A stretch of DNA of 64,000 nucleotides. It comes from Prochilodus magdalenae (taxonomy: Eukaryota > Chordata > Actinopteri > Characiformes > Prochilodontidae). The stretch lies in NCBI GenBank assembly GCA_024036415.1, contig JAMWET010000159.1:223501-287500 (forward strand), in the 5' to 3' direction. The position numbers were made by a program, and so were the translations under genes. Below, in pieces: positions 22,884 to 33,700 of the stretch (position 1 is the first letter of the stretch; every line of letters begins with the position of its first letter). The notes under the pieces were generated by a model, which was given only the letters and a program-made list of their open reading frames with translations, was not told where the DNA came from and did no database searches.

Positions 22884-23645
22884 TCATAATAATAATAATA
22901 ATAATAGGTTACACTTATATAGCGCCTTTCACAAACCCAAGGACGCTTTACAAAAATAAACCAAAAAATAAATAAATAAATAAAATAAAAAATCATGAAG
23001 AATGAAAATGTTTAGAGAAAAGGTAAGTTAAGTGAGTTTTGAAGATGGAAAGAGAGGGTGAGGTGCGTATAGATGAGGGTAGGGAGTTCCAGAGTGTGGG
23101 GGCAGCAACACTAAATGACCTGCCACCCATAGAGGAGAGCCTGAACCTAGGAACAGCTAAGAGACCAGAGTCTGAGGACCTTAGCTTACGTGATGGGACG
23201 TAAGGATGTAGGAGGGCTGACAGATAGGTGGGTGCTAGTCTATGCAGGGCTTTAAAGGTCTGAAGGAGGATCTTATAATGGATGCACTCTGTAACTGGTA
23301 GCCAGTGTAGCTGAAGAAGGATGGGGGTGATGTGTGCGGACTAAGACTCTGGCTGCGGAGTTTTGAATATACTGTAGAGGGCGAAGGGTTTTGGAGGGTA
23401 GACCATGGAACAGAGCATTGCAGTAATCTAGCCTAGATGAAATAAATGCGTGAACCAGAGTCTCAGCATCTTTCAAAGTAAGCAGTGGGCGGAGCCTAGC
23501 AATATTACAAAGATGAAAAAAGGCAGACTTTGTCAGAGATTTGATATGGGAAACAAAACTGAGGCAGGGGTCAAACAGAACACCAAGGTTCCACACAGTA
23601 GTGGATGGGGTGACTGGTGTGTCATTAACGACAAGCACACAGTCG
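22884..23645 (-). mobile_element. 5'-truncated L2-type LINE, inserted inside repeat C
   Basis: The 3' end is on the left and finishes in an AAT microsatellite (22,884-22,907), next to GTTACACTTATATAGCGCCT. That tail type is common to fish L2/CR1 elements. The coding part lies at 23,638-23,273 on the minus strand. Everything 5' of the last third of the reverse-transcriptase ORF is missing, which is the normal outcome of target-primed reverse transcription. Confidence 0.85.
23273..23638 (-). pseudogene. L2 reverse-transcriptase C-terminal fragment
   Basis: A 121-codon open stretch reads MLVVNDTPVTPSTTVWNLGV and continues with SFVSHIKSLTKSAFFHLCNI. It carries the L2 signature ISSRLDYCNALFHGLP and then IQNSAARVLVRTHHPHPS. 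These are the thumb and connection blocks downstream of the polymerase active site. The YADD-type active site is not present, so this is a 5'-truncated remnant. The end after HPHPSS is out of register with the tail (loss of the HWLPV block). Confidence 0.88.
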
Positions 23646-24140
23646 GAGGTCTACCACTGCGTCACCTGAGACCACAGGTAACAAATGGAACTACACCCAT
23701 ACAACAAGGATGCAAGGCGGGAAACAAAGGAGACACCACGTAGGTGTGGCTCAAACAAAGGATGGTTTTAGTAAAACAGAAAATAAACAATTCTGTTAGT
23801 ATAAAGACTCTTTACTCCTTCACTGTTTGGAGTTTTGTTTTTTTCCAGGGCTGGATCTACGTTGTCCCAGCCCAGAAATTAATTATCTTGTTTCTTCTTT
23901 CCTTGAAGCTTCATTTAGCTTACGAGTGCTAACTTGCTAGCTTTTTCTTCTTGCTGACTCGGCTTGCTTGGCTTGCCCATACTGACCACCCCTCTAAATG
24001 GCACGACAAGGAGTGCGGCTTGGCTTGGTCTTAAATAGAGCACCCGTCAGGTGCCTCCAATCATCACTGATTGCCCCTGGAGCTTTTGGGCCTGCGTCGC
24101 CCCCTGCTGGTAGCAGATGGCATGCCCCCTTCAGATCGAG

Positions 24141-25419
24141 TTTTACAAAAGCACTTCTTCTTTCTAGGCTGTCTGTAAGCTGTTAGCTCAGTCATAGATC
24201 TTTTTCCAAAAAATTCCCTTTGAATTTGGACAAAAAGAATTCATTGTGTTCTGTATGACTTTAAGGTTTATCCTGATCTATACCTTAATGCCACCTTAAA
24301 CTTCAGTGCTTCAAAAGTAATAAAAAATCTTTTTATAATTACATATAATTACACAAAAAAATAATCCCTTTAAACTTAGGTTTAGAACAATTTTGTTCTT
24401 GTGAATATTAAAATAGTACGGTTATTACTAATAGATATGATAAATCTAAAAGTGATTTGTTTTCAAAACAGTGTTAATTGCGATTACCATTTGCAGTAAC
24501 TGTCTTTACAGATTCCATACTGTTTGAGATCATGACAAGACATCATTAATTTATGCCATACAAGAAGATAGCAGTCATTTAACATATATTATCTGTCAAC
24601 ACAATCAGCTATATGCTGTAACATGACTGTTATGTTAGAGAACATGGCTATGTCAGTGTTAAGTAAGAATATAAAAGTCAGAATTTATCAACGTAACGAA
24701 AAAAAGCCATTTGCCATGAAAACGTTTCCACGACACGCTTTCATTTGGTGTAAACACTGTCCAAAAATGGAGCTATGAGTCTTCTTTTGGTATTTTACCA
24801 CTAGCACTTACGTTCACCCTCCCCCAGTAGTGGATCCTGCTGATCTACTGCTGCATTCCCATCATGCTGGAGGGGGGAACGTGAGTATACCAGTTCCCGA
24901 CTTCAAAAACACTGAGGTCTTTTGAAGTAACCTTTCACGTGGGTTACTCAGAATAACATTAGCATGAAGATGCATCTCTTCATATGAGCAAGAACAGGCG
25001 TATTGTTCATGCATATCAAAACATGGCTGCCTGCTAGTAGGAGCCCAGAAATAATACAAATGAAAGGAACACAGCACCGAATTCCAAGGAGCACACTTCT
25101 TCTAAAGCGCACTCAACAAATCTAGGATACATATGTACAGTAGTGACCCCCCAAGTTAGATCCCCCACAGATAATTTGCCAAGGAGATCAACAAGAGAAA
25201 CAAAGATATGCCAGGTGAGCCAAATGAGATCCCTCTAGCACTGGAACAGTAGAACTGCACTCTCTGAAGTGATGGACCTCCTGCTATCTTTGGGATGAGC
25301 TGGGTTGATCCAGAAACGATCACCCAACATTAGGTGAGGCCAATCATTCTCTGAGAAAAGAGTTTAGGGCCACTATGTGGCATTTGTGCTGCACACAGAG
25401 GATATCTGTATATGTATAT
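24141..25419. other. Unassigned DNA
   Basis: AT-rich to about 24,700, then mixed. No gene or confident repeat is recognised. The phrase AATGCCACCTTAAACTTTAGTG near 21,100 recurs with changes near 24,290 (CACCTTAAACTTCAGTG...TCAAAAGTAATAAAAA), so a shared decayed repeat is present. Confidence 0.4.
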
Positions 25420-25627
25420 TCACTCACACACATACACTTGCTCGGAGTGGTGGAAAAGTCCCACCCATGGTGCCCACACATCCCCGTAGCGGGTGCCCAG
25501 GGAGCAGTTAGGAGTTAGGTGCGTCACTCAAGGGCACCTCGGTCGTTATTGTCAGTTCAGGGAATCCAACTGACAACCCTCTGGTTACAAGACTGGTTCC
25601 CTAACCTCCAGCCCAAGACTGCCCCCA
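25420..25627 (-). mobile_element. SINE family 1, copy 5, inverted
   Basis: The reverse complement starts GGGGGCAGTCTTGGGCTGGA and continues GGTTAGGGAACCAGTCTTGT. It has a mutated B-box (GTTGGATTC), then GAGGTGCCCTTGAGTG and GCACCCGCTACGGGG. It is a good match to copy 1 over the 5' two thirds. Confidence 0.83.
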
Positions 25628-26502
25628 GTGCTCTTGTGGCTGAATGCAATCAAATCTTCACAACAGTTTTCCAACAACTAGTGTAAAGCCTGCTCTCAGA
25701 ACAGTATAAGCTGTTACTACAGCAACTGCCTATTAACAGAAACGTTGGGTTAGCGATATCCGTGAAGTCAAGACATGAATAGAATATACTCTGGAATTGG
25801 TTCAAAAAGATTTGGAGTGTGTTTTTGCATGAACAAGTAGAAAGACTAACCTTAAAAGCTGCTGGCTTCAGTGAAAGTCAATACATCCTAAACCTTGCTG
25901 TGCAAACCTTGCAGCAGAATGGAGGGTACTGAATTGTACCCGTGTAACATCAGTGCAAGCAGATGAGGAAGCTGGAGGCATATACAGGTGAGATTTATTC
26001 AAGTCCTTGGCAGGAGTAGAAAGGCAGAGGACTAACATATTTATAATAAACAAGAGAAAACAGAGGAAAACAATCCAAACACGACTGGAACACCAAAGCT
26101 AACCAACAGAGGGAAGCCATGGCCACGCAGGACCAGACGCCTTGCCATGCTCTTTATCAGGATGATGCAAAAAGCAGGCCGTTCTGGCCCGTCGTGGTGT
26201 GACATGGTTTCAGAGAGTTGTACAGTGAAGACACACTACAACACAATCTGTTGACTAAAGAAAGGTTTCACATTTTTCCCGAACACACATCAGATGTACA
26301 CGCGCATTTGTTGACGAGCTGAAGGATACAGAACCGGCAAAGACGACACCAGAACCCTAGGCTGATTCTAGTTTGCTGGTGGGCCTCTTTGTAATTATTC
26401 TCAGGTGGGCATCGGGCCAGAAAGGCTTTAACAGAAGAAGTCTTTATTAGGTTCCTGCCCTCATTGTACGAAATGCTGCAGAGAAAATGGAAAGAAATCA
26501 GA
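25628..26502. other. Unassigned DNA
   Basis: No gene or repeat recognised. Confidence 0.35.
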
Positions 26503-26690
26503 GTAAGGGCTTACATGCTCCGAGAAATCTGACCTCCGAGCTAAACTCCAGCTCTATATCAGATTCCTGTGCCTTAATCAAATCTGAGATATCGGAGTAT
26601 GCTGGTTACATGACCACTTGAATAATCAGATCACAGATGAAAAATTCAGTTACGATTAAAATATTACGTGCATGTAAACAGACTCAATAA
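26503..26690. mobile_element. Possible MITE
   Basis: The left end AAGGGCTTACATGCTCCGAG and the right end (reverse complement TGAGTCTGTTTACATGCACG) share an inverted TTACATGC core. AATCTGA/TCAGATT pairs also lie inside. This looks like a short DNA element with imperfect inverted ends. The class is unknown. Confidence 0.4.
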
Positions 26691-27969
26691 GCATTTAACC
26701 CTTTCACTTCTTCATTTTAATTACATGGAGAACAATACAAACTGAGAGCGACCAAAATTTCAGCCTCTGGAAACACTATAGCCCCAAATGGCACTTCCAG
26801 TTTTTCTCAGAGAGAGAAAACAATTAACTACACCTGTGATTATTAGCTGAAAGCCATAATTTAATATAGATTATGATGGTAAATAAAATGAGAAATACTG
26901 TGTATATATTGTCAGCTCAGGGGCATCGCTGTTCTCACCTTACAGGTGAGATAAATAGAGTCCTGCTGGCAGATCCTGGATATGTAAGGGGCTCTAACGT
27001 TTGAAGAAGCACACTCTTGTTGCAGGCAAACAGGAATAAAACAGCTGTGACTGCGCTACAATTGTTTCTGCCGTAGTCCCAAATTTCACAACACTTTCAT
27101 TCACGACCCATCCTGTTTCAAATGAAGACATTTCTCCAGCATCAGGGATTTGAGGAACAAGCAGAAACTGCTGTCACACGCTCCTGTGATTGCAGTGTTG
27201 AAAAGAGAAGCGCATTCACTGGAGATCTTAAAGCCGTCCCCATCATTAAGCGCACGCAGTTTGACAGCCTGCTGGCGTTTGACACTGTCTCTATTCCTGC
27301 CTGGCTGAAAAGAGCAAGATTTACTTCACTGTAGAATAATACTGACAGCTGACCCAAATGCCAAGGCCTTGTTTTGCAGCACGTCTTCCGGCTGGACTCT
27401 CTCCCTTTCTGGGTTTGTTCTTTACCGCTCAATAATACATGCCAGTCAAAGGTTAGAAATGCATCTCGGCAGCCTTGCTGAGGGATTTAGCTCCTTGGGA
27501 GTGCTGCTCCCTCGTAATACCACCTGCAGAACCTGCCCTAGGGCTGGAGGCTGAAGGTTTAACACATCTGCTGCTTATCTGATTCTGCTGATAGACCGAA
27601 TAGCCATTCTGAGAGGTTCAACACCCCGAACTCTTACAGCAGCTCTCAGAAACAGGCTGGTCTTATAAGAATGCAGTTCAATGCCTTGTAGGGTCTATAT
27701 GTATGTGTGCACAGCAAAACCTGTAGCACTCAAAAGTTTAGACACAGCTCTTCATAGAAGGTTTTCCTTGTGTTAATCTTAAAGCTTTACTGTAGACACC
27801 AAACACTGAAGACACCAAACTATAAACTACCCCTAATGGAATTATACAGTCCACCTTAAAAACCTCCAGAATGGACCTTTACAGGAGGATGAACCAGCTT
27901 TCTTAACTCGCAGTAGAGCTGGTTTAAGGAATTTTGGACCAATTCTATTGGTCGGTCCATCATGAATAT
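26691..27969. other. Unassigned DNA
   Basis: No exon or repeat is recognised. Open stretches at 27,122-27,334 (plus) and 27,432-27,142 (minus) overlap on opposite strands and show no motif. Confidence 0.35.
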
Positions 27970-28060
27970 TCACATATTTGACCTTGTGAGACATGTGAAT
28001 GATTCAAGTGTCATGCTGGGTCGCGCATGTGATGTAGGGAAGGGTGGGCCAGATTAGCTG
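27970..28060 (+). mobile_element. Family A fragment
   Basis: The text GACCTTGTGAGACATGTGAA, TGATTCAAGTGTCATGCTGG and GCGCATGTGATGTAGG aligns with the 5' sub-terminal region of family A at 12,325-12,400. Both ends and all coding sequence are missing. Confidence 0.6.
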
Positions 28061-28454
28061 GAACTGTTAAGTCTAAGCCTGTAGAGTCTTTATGGTAGCT
28101 AACAACGTCCATTGAGTTGGATGGGTTCTAAACTTTTGACTGGTGGTTTTAATTAAATTATTATCATCATTATTATTATAGTTATTATTATTATTTAATT
28201 AAAGAGATTTCGTTGTGTACTGAGCTCAACCATCTAATAGAATGTGATATACTCCACAGCATAGAAGCAGAGCTACTGAAATAGTCTCTATAAATAGTTT
28301 TGTGTATTTTACAGACAGTATGTGGAAAAGCCTGGTACCTGCAGATCTAAGACCACGAGGTGGAACATAAACAGAGAGACATTCTGTGATGGAAGCAGGT
28401 GCTAGATTATTTAGAGCCTAATAGACCAGCAGCAGAACTTTAAAGTCTATTTGT
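28061..28454. other. Unassigned DNA
   Basis: An ATT-rich microsatellite patch lies at 28,155-28,200. Nothing else is recognised. Confidence 0.35.
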
Positions 28455-28885
28455 TACACAGGGACGGGACGTGGAGACGGGACGCAAATGCAAGTTTTAA
28501 TGAACAAACAAACAAAAAGAAACTAAACCAAATAACACTTGATGACACAAAACCAAAGAAGCAAAAAACTAAGAAACATTAAACCAGCTTACAAACTAAC
28601 TAACCTGGGGACAAACGACGGGGAGGAAGACAACAGACCAGAAGGAATACAAAACCTACAGACAAGGAGACAAAACGACAGGCATGGAAACAAACGCCAA
28701 GCAAGAACAAAGGGCACAACATGGAGTATAAAACAACAAGGGCTAAGGAGAGACACCTGGGAAGGGGCGGAGCCAGAAACAGGTGAGGGGCCTGACAAAA
28801 GGGCGGAGACAGGAGGAGCAAAAGACCAAAACAAACAGAAGCACATGGAACAGAATAACAAACAGCACATGGCCATGACAAGATA
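28455..28885. mobile_element. Dispersed non-coding repeat E, copy 1
   Basis: An A-rich element starts near GGGACGGGACGTGGAGACGG and has AATGCAAGTTTTAATGAACA, GGCGGAGCCAGAAACAGGTG and GGCCTGACAAAAGGGCGGAG, ending near GCCATGACAAG. The layout (a terminus with GGACxCxAxTGCA, a long AC-rich middle, GGCGGAGCC near the far end) recurs at 55.7-55.97 kb. It is possibly an LTR or a non-autonomous DNA element. No coding capacity is visible. Confidence 0.5.
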
Positions 28886-28899
28886 GAAACAGAAAGCTA

Positions 28900-29463
28900 C
28901 CCTTATGAAACGATAATATATGGCAATGTATTGGAAAATATAGTGCAATATATTAAATAATATAATGTCATATATGGGAAACAAGTGCATATATTTTGCC
29001 TATATTTATATAGTGATAAATATATAACAATATATAGTATAATACATAAGGAATTGCCGCTTTTCATATATTGTATGTATGGTAGTATAATATATATATA
29101 TATATACATATATTGCCACATGTATGTATAAAAATATTCTCACATATATAAAACTATATATTATCATATATATATACACAGTATATATATGCAAACACAT
29201 ATGGAGAAATACATATGATGTCTATTACATATAAAAATCAAAAATATATTACAATATATAAGTAAATATATATTATACTACCATACATACAATATATGAA
29301 AAGCGGCAATTCCTTATGTATTACACAATATATTGTAATATATTTAGCACTATATAAATATAGGCAAAATATATGCATATGTTTCCCATATATGACACTG
29401 TATTATTTAATATATTGCACTATATTTTCCAATACATTGCCATATATCATCGTTTCATAAGGG
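28900..29463. mobile_element. 564 bp inverted-repeat (palindromic) element
   Basis: The left arm (28,900-29,097) begins CCCTTATGAAACGATAATAT. The right arm (29,268-29,463) is its near-perfect reverse complement, ending ATCGTTTCATAAGGG. Matching landmarks include GGAATTGCCGCTTTTCATAT on the left and ATATGAAAAGCGGCAATTCC on the right. The spacer of about 170 bp is AT-rich (TATATA). It could fold into a long hairpin. No target duplication is obvious and there is no coding sequence, so it is most likely a MITE or fold-back element. Confidence 0.85.
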
Positions 29464-30235
29464 CAGATAAGACAGATAAACATAAACAGGACAGGGCGGG
29501 GTGTGGCACTATTCTAACAGATACACACAGCCAGTGCAGTTTCAGTGCAGCAGGACTGCTCGTTTAGTTGCTGTTAGGCTCCGCACTGCTGTGTTCTGTT
29601 CCAGTTGTACAGGATACTAAAAGAAATGCTGAGCTGTGTTACTAGTTGCCTTATACTGCTGACCAATCTTACACTTCAGACTCAGGCAGCATCAAATGAC
29701 ACACCTCAGGTAATTGCAGGAGGTTTATCTTCTCTGTTAAATAAAGACAGACTCAACTTTAATCATGTCCAGCTGTGTTTGAAGGTACCGGGAAGGGTTT
29801 CTGACTGAGCCGAGCCGTCTGTCAAGGTGTATCTAAACTTCTGACTTTCGTTTGACTTGAGCTCCTATGAAGAGAATCAGACTGAAGGTTCATTATTTGT
29901 TGTCCAGTTCAGGATTAAGCGGAGCATATTCCCAAGGTACTTGGTGTTGAGTGTAATTAATTTTGGAACAGTAATCGGGGTGTGAAATATTGGACCTCCA
30001 AAGGAGCTGATCTCCTTGAATTGTCACGGTGGGTTGTTCCAGCCCACCTTCACTTTGATAATTGCATTAATCCCCTCATTACAGTGAAGCGTCCATCCTG
30101 CTTGGCGAGTCTCTGTTTATATCCTTCACTGTTTTCTTCTTTTAGGAGGAAACCTCAAACGAAGTTCCTCCCAACAATGTGTTTCCACTCGAGGAGCTTT
30201 TAGCAGCGTCAACAAATGTTGGGACAGTATTTGAA
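29464..30235. other. Unassigned DNA
   Basis: No gene or repeat recognised. A 67-codon open stretch at 29,605-29,808 begins with a hydrophobic run (MLSCVTSCLILLTNLTLQTQ after a short lead). Without splice or homology evidence I do not call it. Confidence 0.35.
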
Positions 30236-30350
30236 CAACACTGAGGGGCTTCTGAGGGGCTACCAGCGCTTAGGAATCCTCTCCAGGACTCTCAGGACTA
30301 CACACACTCTATTCAACAAGTTAAACTATATATCTCTTAATCCTCCTAAT

Positions 30351-30413
<63 letters not shown>

Positions 30414-31225
30414 TTCTTCAATCTCTCCCTCTCTCTCCTTCTCTCTCTCTCATTGTCTTAATGAGCGGATCGACGCTGATGGACAACACTGAGGGGCTGC
30501 CAGCGCGGAGGAATCCTCTACAGGACTCTCAGGACTACACACACTCAATCCAACAAGTTAAAATATCTGCCTCCTAATCCTTAATCCTCCTAATCACTCT
30601 CTGTCTCTCTCTTTCTTTCTCTCCTTCCTTCTTTCTCTCCTCTTCTTAGTTAAGCACTAGAATTTCTCCGGAGCGATCACATCAGAACCCCCATGCAGCT
30701 GAGCATCAGCGCCACCGTGGGTCTCCAGCCCTGTTTCATCGCCCGGCATGACCATAACCTTTACACTGACCAGCGTCTGGCTCTGATCATGAACTCTATC
30801 TATGGGTCGGCTCCATCTTGCAGTTACTCCCTCCTGGACTAATCAGACTGGATCTAATCAGACTGGATCTAATCAGACTGGATCTAATCAGACTGGATCT
30901 AATAGATGTACTCCTCCTGCTAGTTCTGTCTTTCTCGTCTCATCCGGGTTCGACCTGAGGAGGTTGGGTTCCGCCCTTGAGCCTGGTTCCTCTCGAGGTT
31001 TCTTCCTTCTCACGGGAGTTTTTCCTAACCACTGTTGCCTCTGGCTTGCTCAAGGGAGGCTTGGACCCGGTTTTTCCCCACCCTGAAATGTCTGTACATT
31101 AACTTTGTGGGTTTTTTTTCTTTCCTTTTCTCATATACAATAAAAACTGATTTTCTGTGAAGCTGTTTTGAGGCAATGTTGGTTGTAAAAAGCGCTATAC
31201 AAATTAACATTGATTGATTGACTGA
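30236..31225 (+). mobile_element. LINE-like 3' module, copy 2, with internal duplication
   Basis: The segment CAACACTGAGGGGCTTCTGA to CTCTCTC (30,236-30,450) is repeated in altered form at 30,482-30,640, including GGACTCTCAGGACTACACAC. A 15 bp unit AATCAGACTGGATCT is repeated four times at 30,840-30,903. The 3' part, GGTTCGACCTGAGGAGG, CTGGTTCCTCTCGAGGTTTC, and then TTGTAAAAAGCGCTATACAA, is the LINE-like tail shared with 9.7 kb. No reverse-transcriptase ORF is visible, so it is the non-coding 3' end of a retroposon or a SINE-like derivative. Confidence 0.65.
30353..30455. repeat. (CT)n microsatellite
   Basis: About 50 bp of perfect CT repeat is followed by interrupted CT units, inside the duplicated segment. 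Confidence 0.92.
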
Positions 31226-31230
31226 TATTT

Positions 31231-31882
31231 TACACTAATCATGAAAAGAAATAGGTGCACGCTTGGCCGTGTATGTGACGTAAGCAGGGATAAGCCTTAT
31301 CGCTGTAACTGACTGACCCTACAGCCTCCACTGTGGGCATTTTGCAAGCAATGATGTCCTCCATGAGCCATCTTGTTAATGCCAGCACCATTGGCAGGCG
31401 GCTGCACCATTGGCAGGCAGCTGCACCATGGAGGTCTACATGCACTCAGACCATTACGACAGCTGTCCTTAACACCACATCAACGTCACGTGCCAGACTG
31501 TCATGGAGTGACTCAGAATAGCAGCGGGTCATTTCCAGTGATTGGTGTCTTGGTGGAGACAACCTATAGGAAGGACTTGCTTCACTCCACCTCCACCCCT
31601 ACCGCACTATCTGCAGGAACTGTGTGAGAATATTCAAGCTGCATGGGATGGATTATCACAGGACACCATTAGGAACCTCTACAGCTCCATACCGAGACGT
31701 TGAGATGTTGGGTTAGCAAACATGGTGGCCCAACACCATACTGAGAGACAGACTTCTGTATGTGTAGCTCAATAAATATTGATCATATCAGTCTGAATGT
31801 ATCATCAGTTATTGATCCTGGTCACCTTTATCTTCCTTCCCAACAGCACTGCAATCCCACACTTCCCTCTGGGTACAGTTAC
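31231..31882 (+). mobile_element. Family A non-autonomous Tc1 element
   Basis: The left terminus TACACTAATCATGAAAAGAA is at 31,231, a few bases from the end of the LINE-like module. Inside, the phrase GCACCATTGGCAGGC is tandemly duplicated (about 31,386 and 31,404). The first-aspartate block is decayed (CAGTGATTGG replaces GTGATGAGTCC). The shared C-terminal block encodes DGLSQDTIRNLYSSIPRR. The right end decays after CCTCTGGGTACAG. Confidence 0.85.
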
Positions 31883-31884
31883 AC

Positions 31885-32420
31885 ACAGCTTCAGTGGACA
31901 TGCCCCTAGGCTTTCAGAGCCAAGAGCACTGCTTCTTCTAATCACCCTGATAAACAGCCCCATTATCCCCCTTCACCAAACTTTGCACTACGTATTCCGG
32001 TAGGTAGCATTCGTATGGCATCCACCAAACCCAGATAAGTTTACGAGATGGTAGAGAATAAAGTGCAATCCATGTATCCACTCTCCCAGAGTGTAGATTT
32101 TATTCCCCTGTGCTACACAGATACATAGCTATTGGTTCTACAGGCAGTAGCGAGTGATGCAACAGAGGCATTTGTGTGTGCTTGGCAGCCCCTCTCTGGG
32201 ATTGTATGGTCTATTGCTTTGCGGCTGAGCTGATCTAGTAGGGTAGTAGTAAATATTTCATGAACTGACTGGTGGCATAGGATTGCATCCTACGACAATG
32301 GCACATTTCAGGTCAGTGACCTCTTCAGTACAACCCATTCTACCGCCAGTGGTTATCTATAGAGACTGGCATAGCACTGGGTGCAACTGAACTCACTATG
32401 GTGATAAAACAGTAGTGACC
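31885..32420 (-). mobile_element. Tc1-like transposase relic, another lineage
   Basis: On the minus strand the N-terminal part at about 32,345-32,270 reads MGCTEEVTDLKCAIVVGC, a fair fit to the start of a Tc1 protein (a helix preceding helix-turn-helix 1). The part at 32,040-31,990 reads LSGFGGCHTNATY, fitting the segment after the first catalytic aspartate (WRMPGERY type). In-frame stops are frequent. No terminal repeats were found. Confidence 0.55.
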
Positions 32421-32801
32421 TTGCAGTTCATTTCTGGTTGCTGCAGCCATGTGTACAGTTGGCAATGTCTAAAGTCTAAAGATGCATTTGCCTAATGTCT
32501 CTGCTCAGCGCTATGTGAAAAACCAGCCCCTATTTTGTCCAACAGCACAATGAAGGATATCCACTGCACACTCCACAACCCCATGGTGCATCATCAGATA
32601 CAGGTACAAATAAGGCTTCTTCTGGACAGGCACCTGTCTCATCAGTGAGTCCAGTCCTGTAGGCTAACATCTGCTGACACTCGTGCAGCTGATGGATGTG
32701 CAACCTCAAGAGCAACACACTGACCTCAAGGGCAGGGCCAGAGTCAGGTGGGGTTTAGGGGGCTCTGAATAATCAATATTATTACTTAAACAGACCAAAT
32801 C

Positions 32802-32803
<2 letters not shown>
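32421..32803. other. Unassigned DNA
   Basis: No feature recognised. Confidence 0.35.

Positions 32804-32881
<78 letters not shown>
32804..32881. repeat. (GATA)n microsatellite
   Basis: About 78 bp of GATA with one AATA interruption. It lacks the CTGTA variant seen in the 17.7 kb array. Confidence 0.95.
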
Positions 32882-32882
<1 letters not shown>

Positions 32883-32885
32883 AAC

Positions 32886-33290
32886 TTTTGACTGGGAGTC
32901 TGACAAAAGGAGGTTTATTTGACACGTCGACGGTCAAACACAACAACCAAATCAAGGCAGTCATAACAGAAGGGGTTAAGCAGGGTCGAAGACAGTGAGA
33001 CAGGCAGAGGTCGATAACCAGGAAGTCAAAACAATCAAGCGACAGATCAAAAAGGGGAGGAGCCAAAAGAGAGTAGGAGACCAGACGATATAAGCCAAGA
33101 CAATAGAGAAACGTTTCGATTCGCAATCAAAGGTTTGGCAAAACTTCGCTTTGACAGCTGTGCTCAAACTCACAGGAGACCTAGTGCGGGAAGGATTGGG
33201 GATATGCAAGTGTGACGTCATTGGGGTAGTGCCCTCTGGGAAGTGGAGTCCCGTGGTTTTTGTTGTCAGGGAGACCCGAGGGCATGACAG
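32886..33290. mobile_element. Dispersed non-coding repeat, repeat E-like
   Basis: It begins near GACTGGGAGTCTGACAAAAG with GAGGTTTATTTGACACG, has an AC-rich middle with GGGGAGGAGCCAAAAG, and ends GGAGACCCGAGGGCATGACA. The architecture resembles repeats at 28.46 and 55.24 kb. Non-coding. Class unresolved. Confidence 0.45.
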
Positions 33291-33329
33291 TTATTCAATA
33301 AATGAAAAGATGATTTGAATAAAACTGTA

Positions 33330-33700
33330 TTCTGAGTTTACTGAGGTTGTCTTGAAACAGATAAGGTGTCGAATAGACCCAATAGTAACCCCAGCCCGTT
33401 TAGTGATGCTGAGGCCTGGACTCTGGGACGCTCAGGCCATTATTCTGAGTAGACCGGCAGCCTTTTTGATTCACTGATAACATTTTTTTTTTTCCTTTTC
33501 TCAAAAAATAGCGTTCTTGAGCTGTCTTCTCACAGTGGAAGGACGGACAGGAATCTTAAGCGAGAGTGAACTTCCTCTCTTAGATGAAAGCTTATGCATG
33601 GTGACATTCCCAATAACTATTATCATTCACAGCTCTGAGTTGGGGAATTTAGATTTTAGATCTCCACACTGTTCATATCAATGTATGCGCATCATTACAG
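33330..33700. repeat. Dispersed repeat D-like segment
   Basis: CTTCTCACAGTGGAAGGACGGACAGGAA at 33,527-33,554 parallels CTTCTCACAGTGTAAGGCTGGACAGAAA at 9,355 (compare in pieces of 20 or fewer). The flanks diverge. A poly-T run at 33,484-33,494 precedes it. Confidence 0.4.

Larger units (their letters stand above)
22681..24140 (+). mobile_element. Composite repeat C, copy split by a LINE
   Basis: The left part begins GTGTCAGGGTTTGACACTGT with GGACCCGAGTGCAGAG. A tRNA-like segment on the minus strand (GGTCAAGGGTTTGATCCCC) lies at about 22,860-22,840. An inverted L2 occupies about 22,884-23,640. The repeat then resumes with AGTCGGAGGTCTACCACTGC, GGCGGGAAACAAAGGAGACA and GGCTCAAACAAAGGATGG, matching 46.98 kb and 61.97 kb. 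The class is unresolved, and no coding sequence is visible. Confidence 0.6.

Noticed and set aside
29605..29808. Small secreted protein (hydrophobic N-terminus, 67 codons)
   Set aside because: A hydrophobic run in one short open frame is common by chance. No family, cleavage context or second exon is visible.
9684..31882. LINE-like module plus family A as one composite element (adjacent at both 9.7-10.7 and 30.2-31.9 kb)
   Set aside because: Relative order and junctions differ. At 31.2 kb the module's 3' end meets the family A 5' terminus, and at 9.95 kb its 5' part meets the family A 3' side. Independent insertions fit better.
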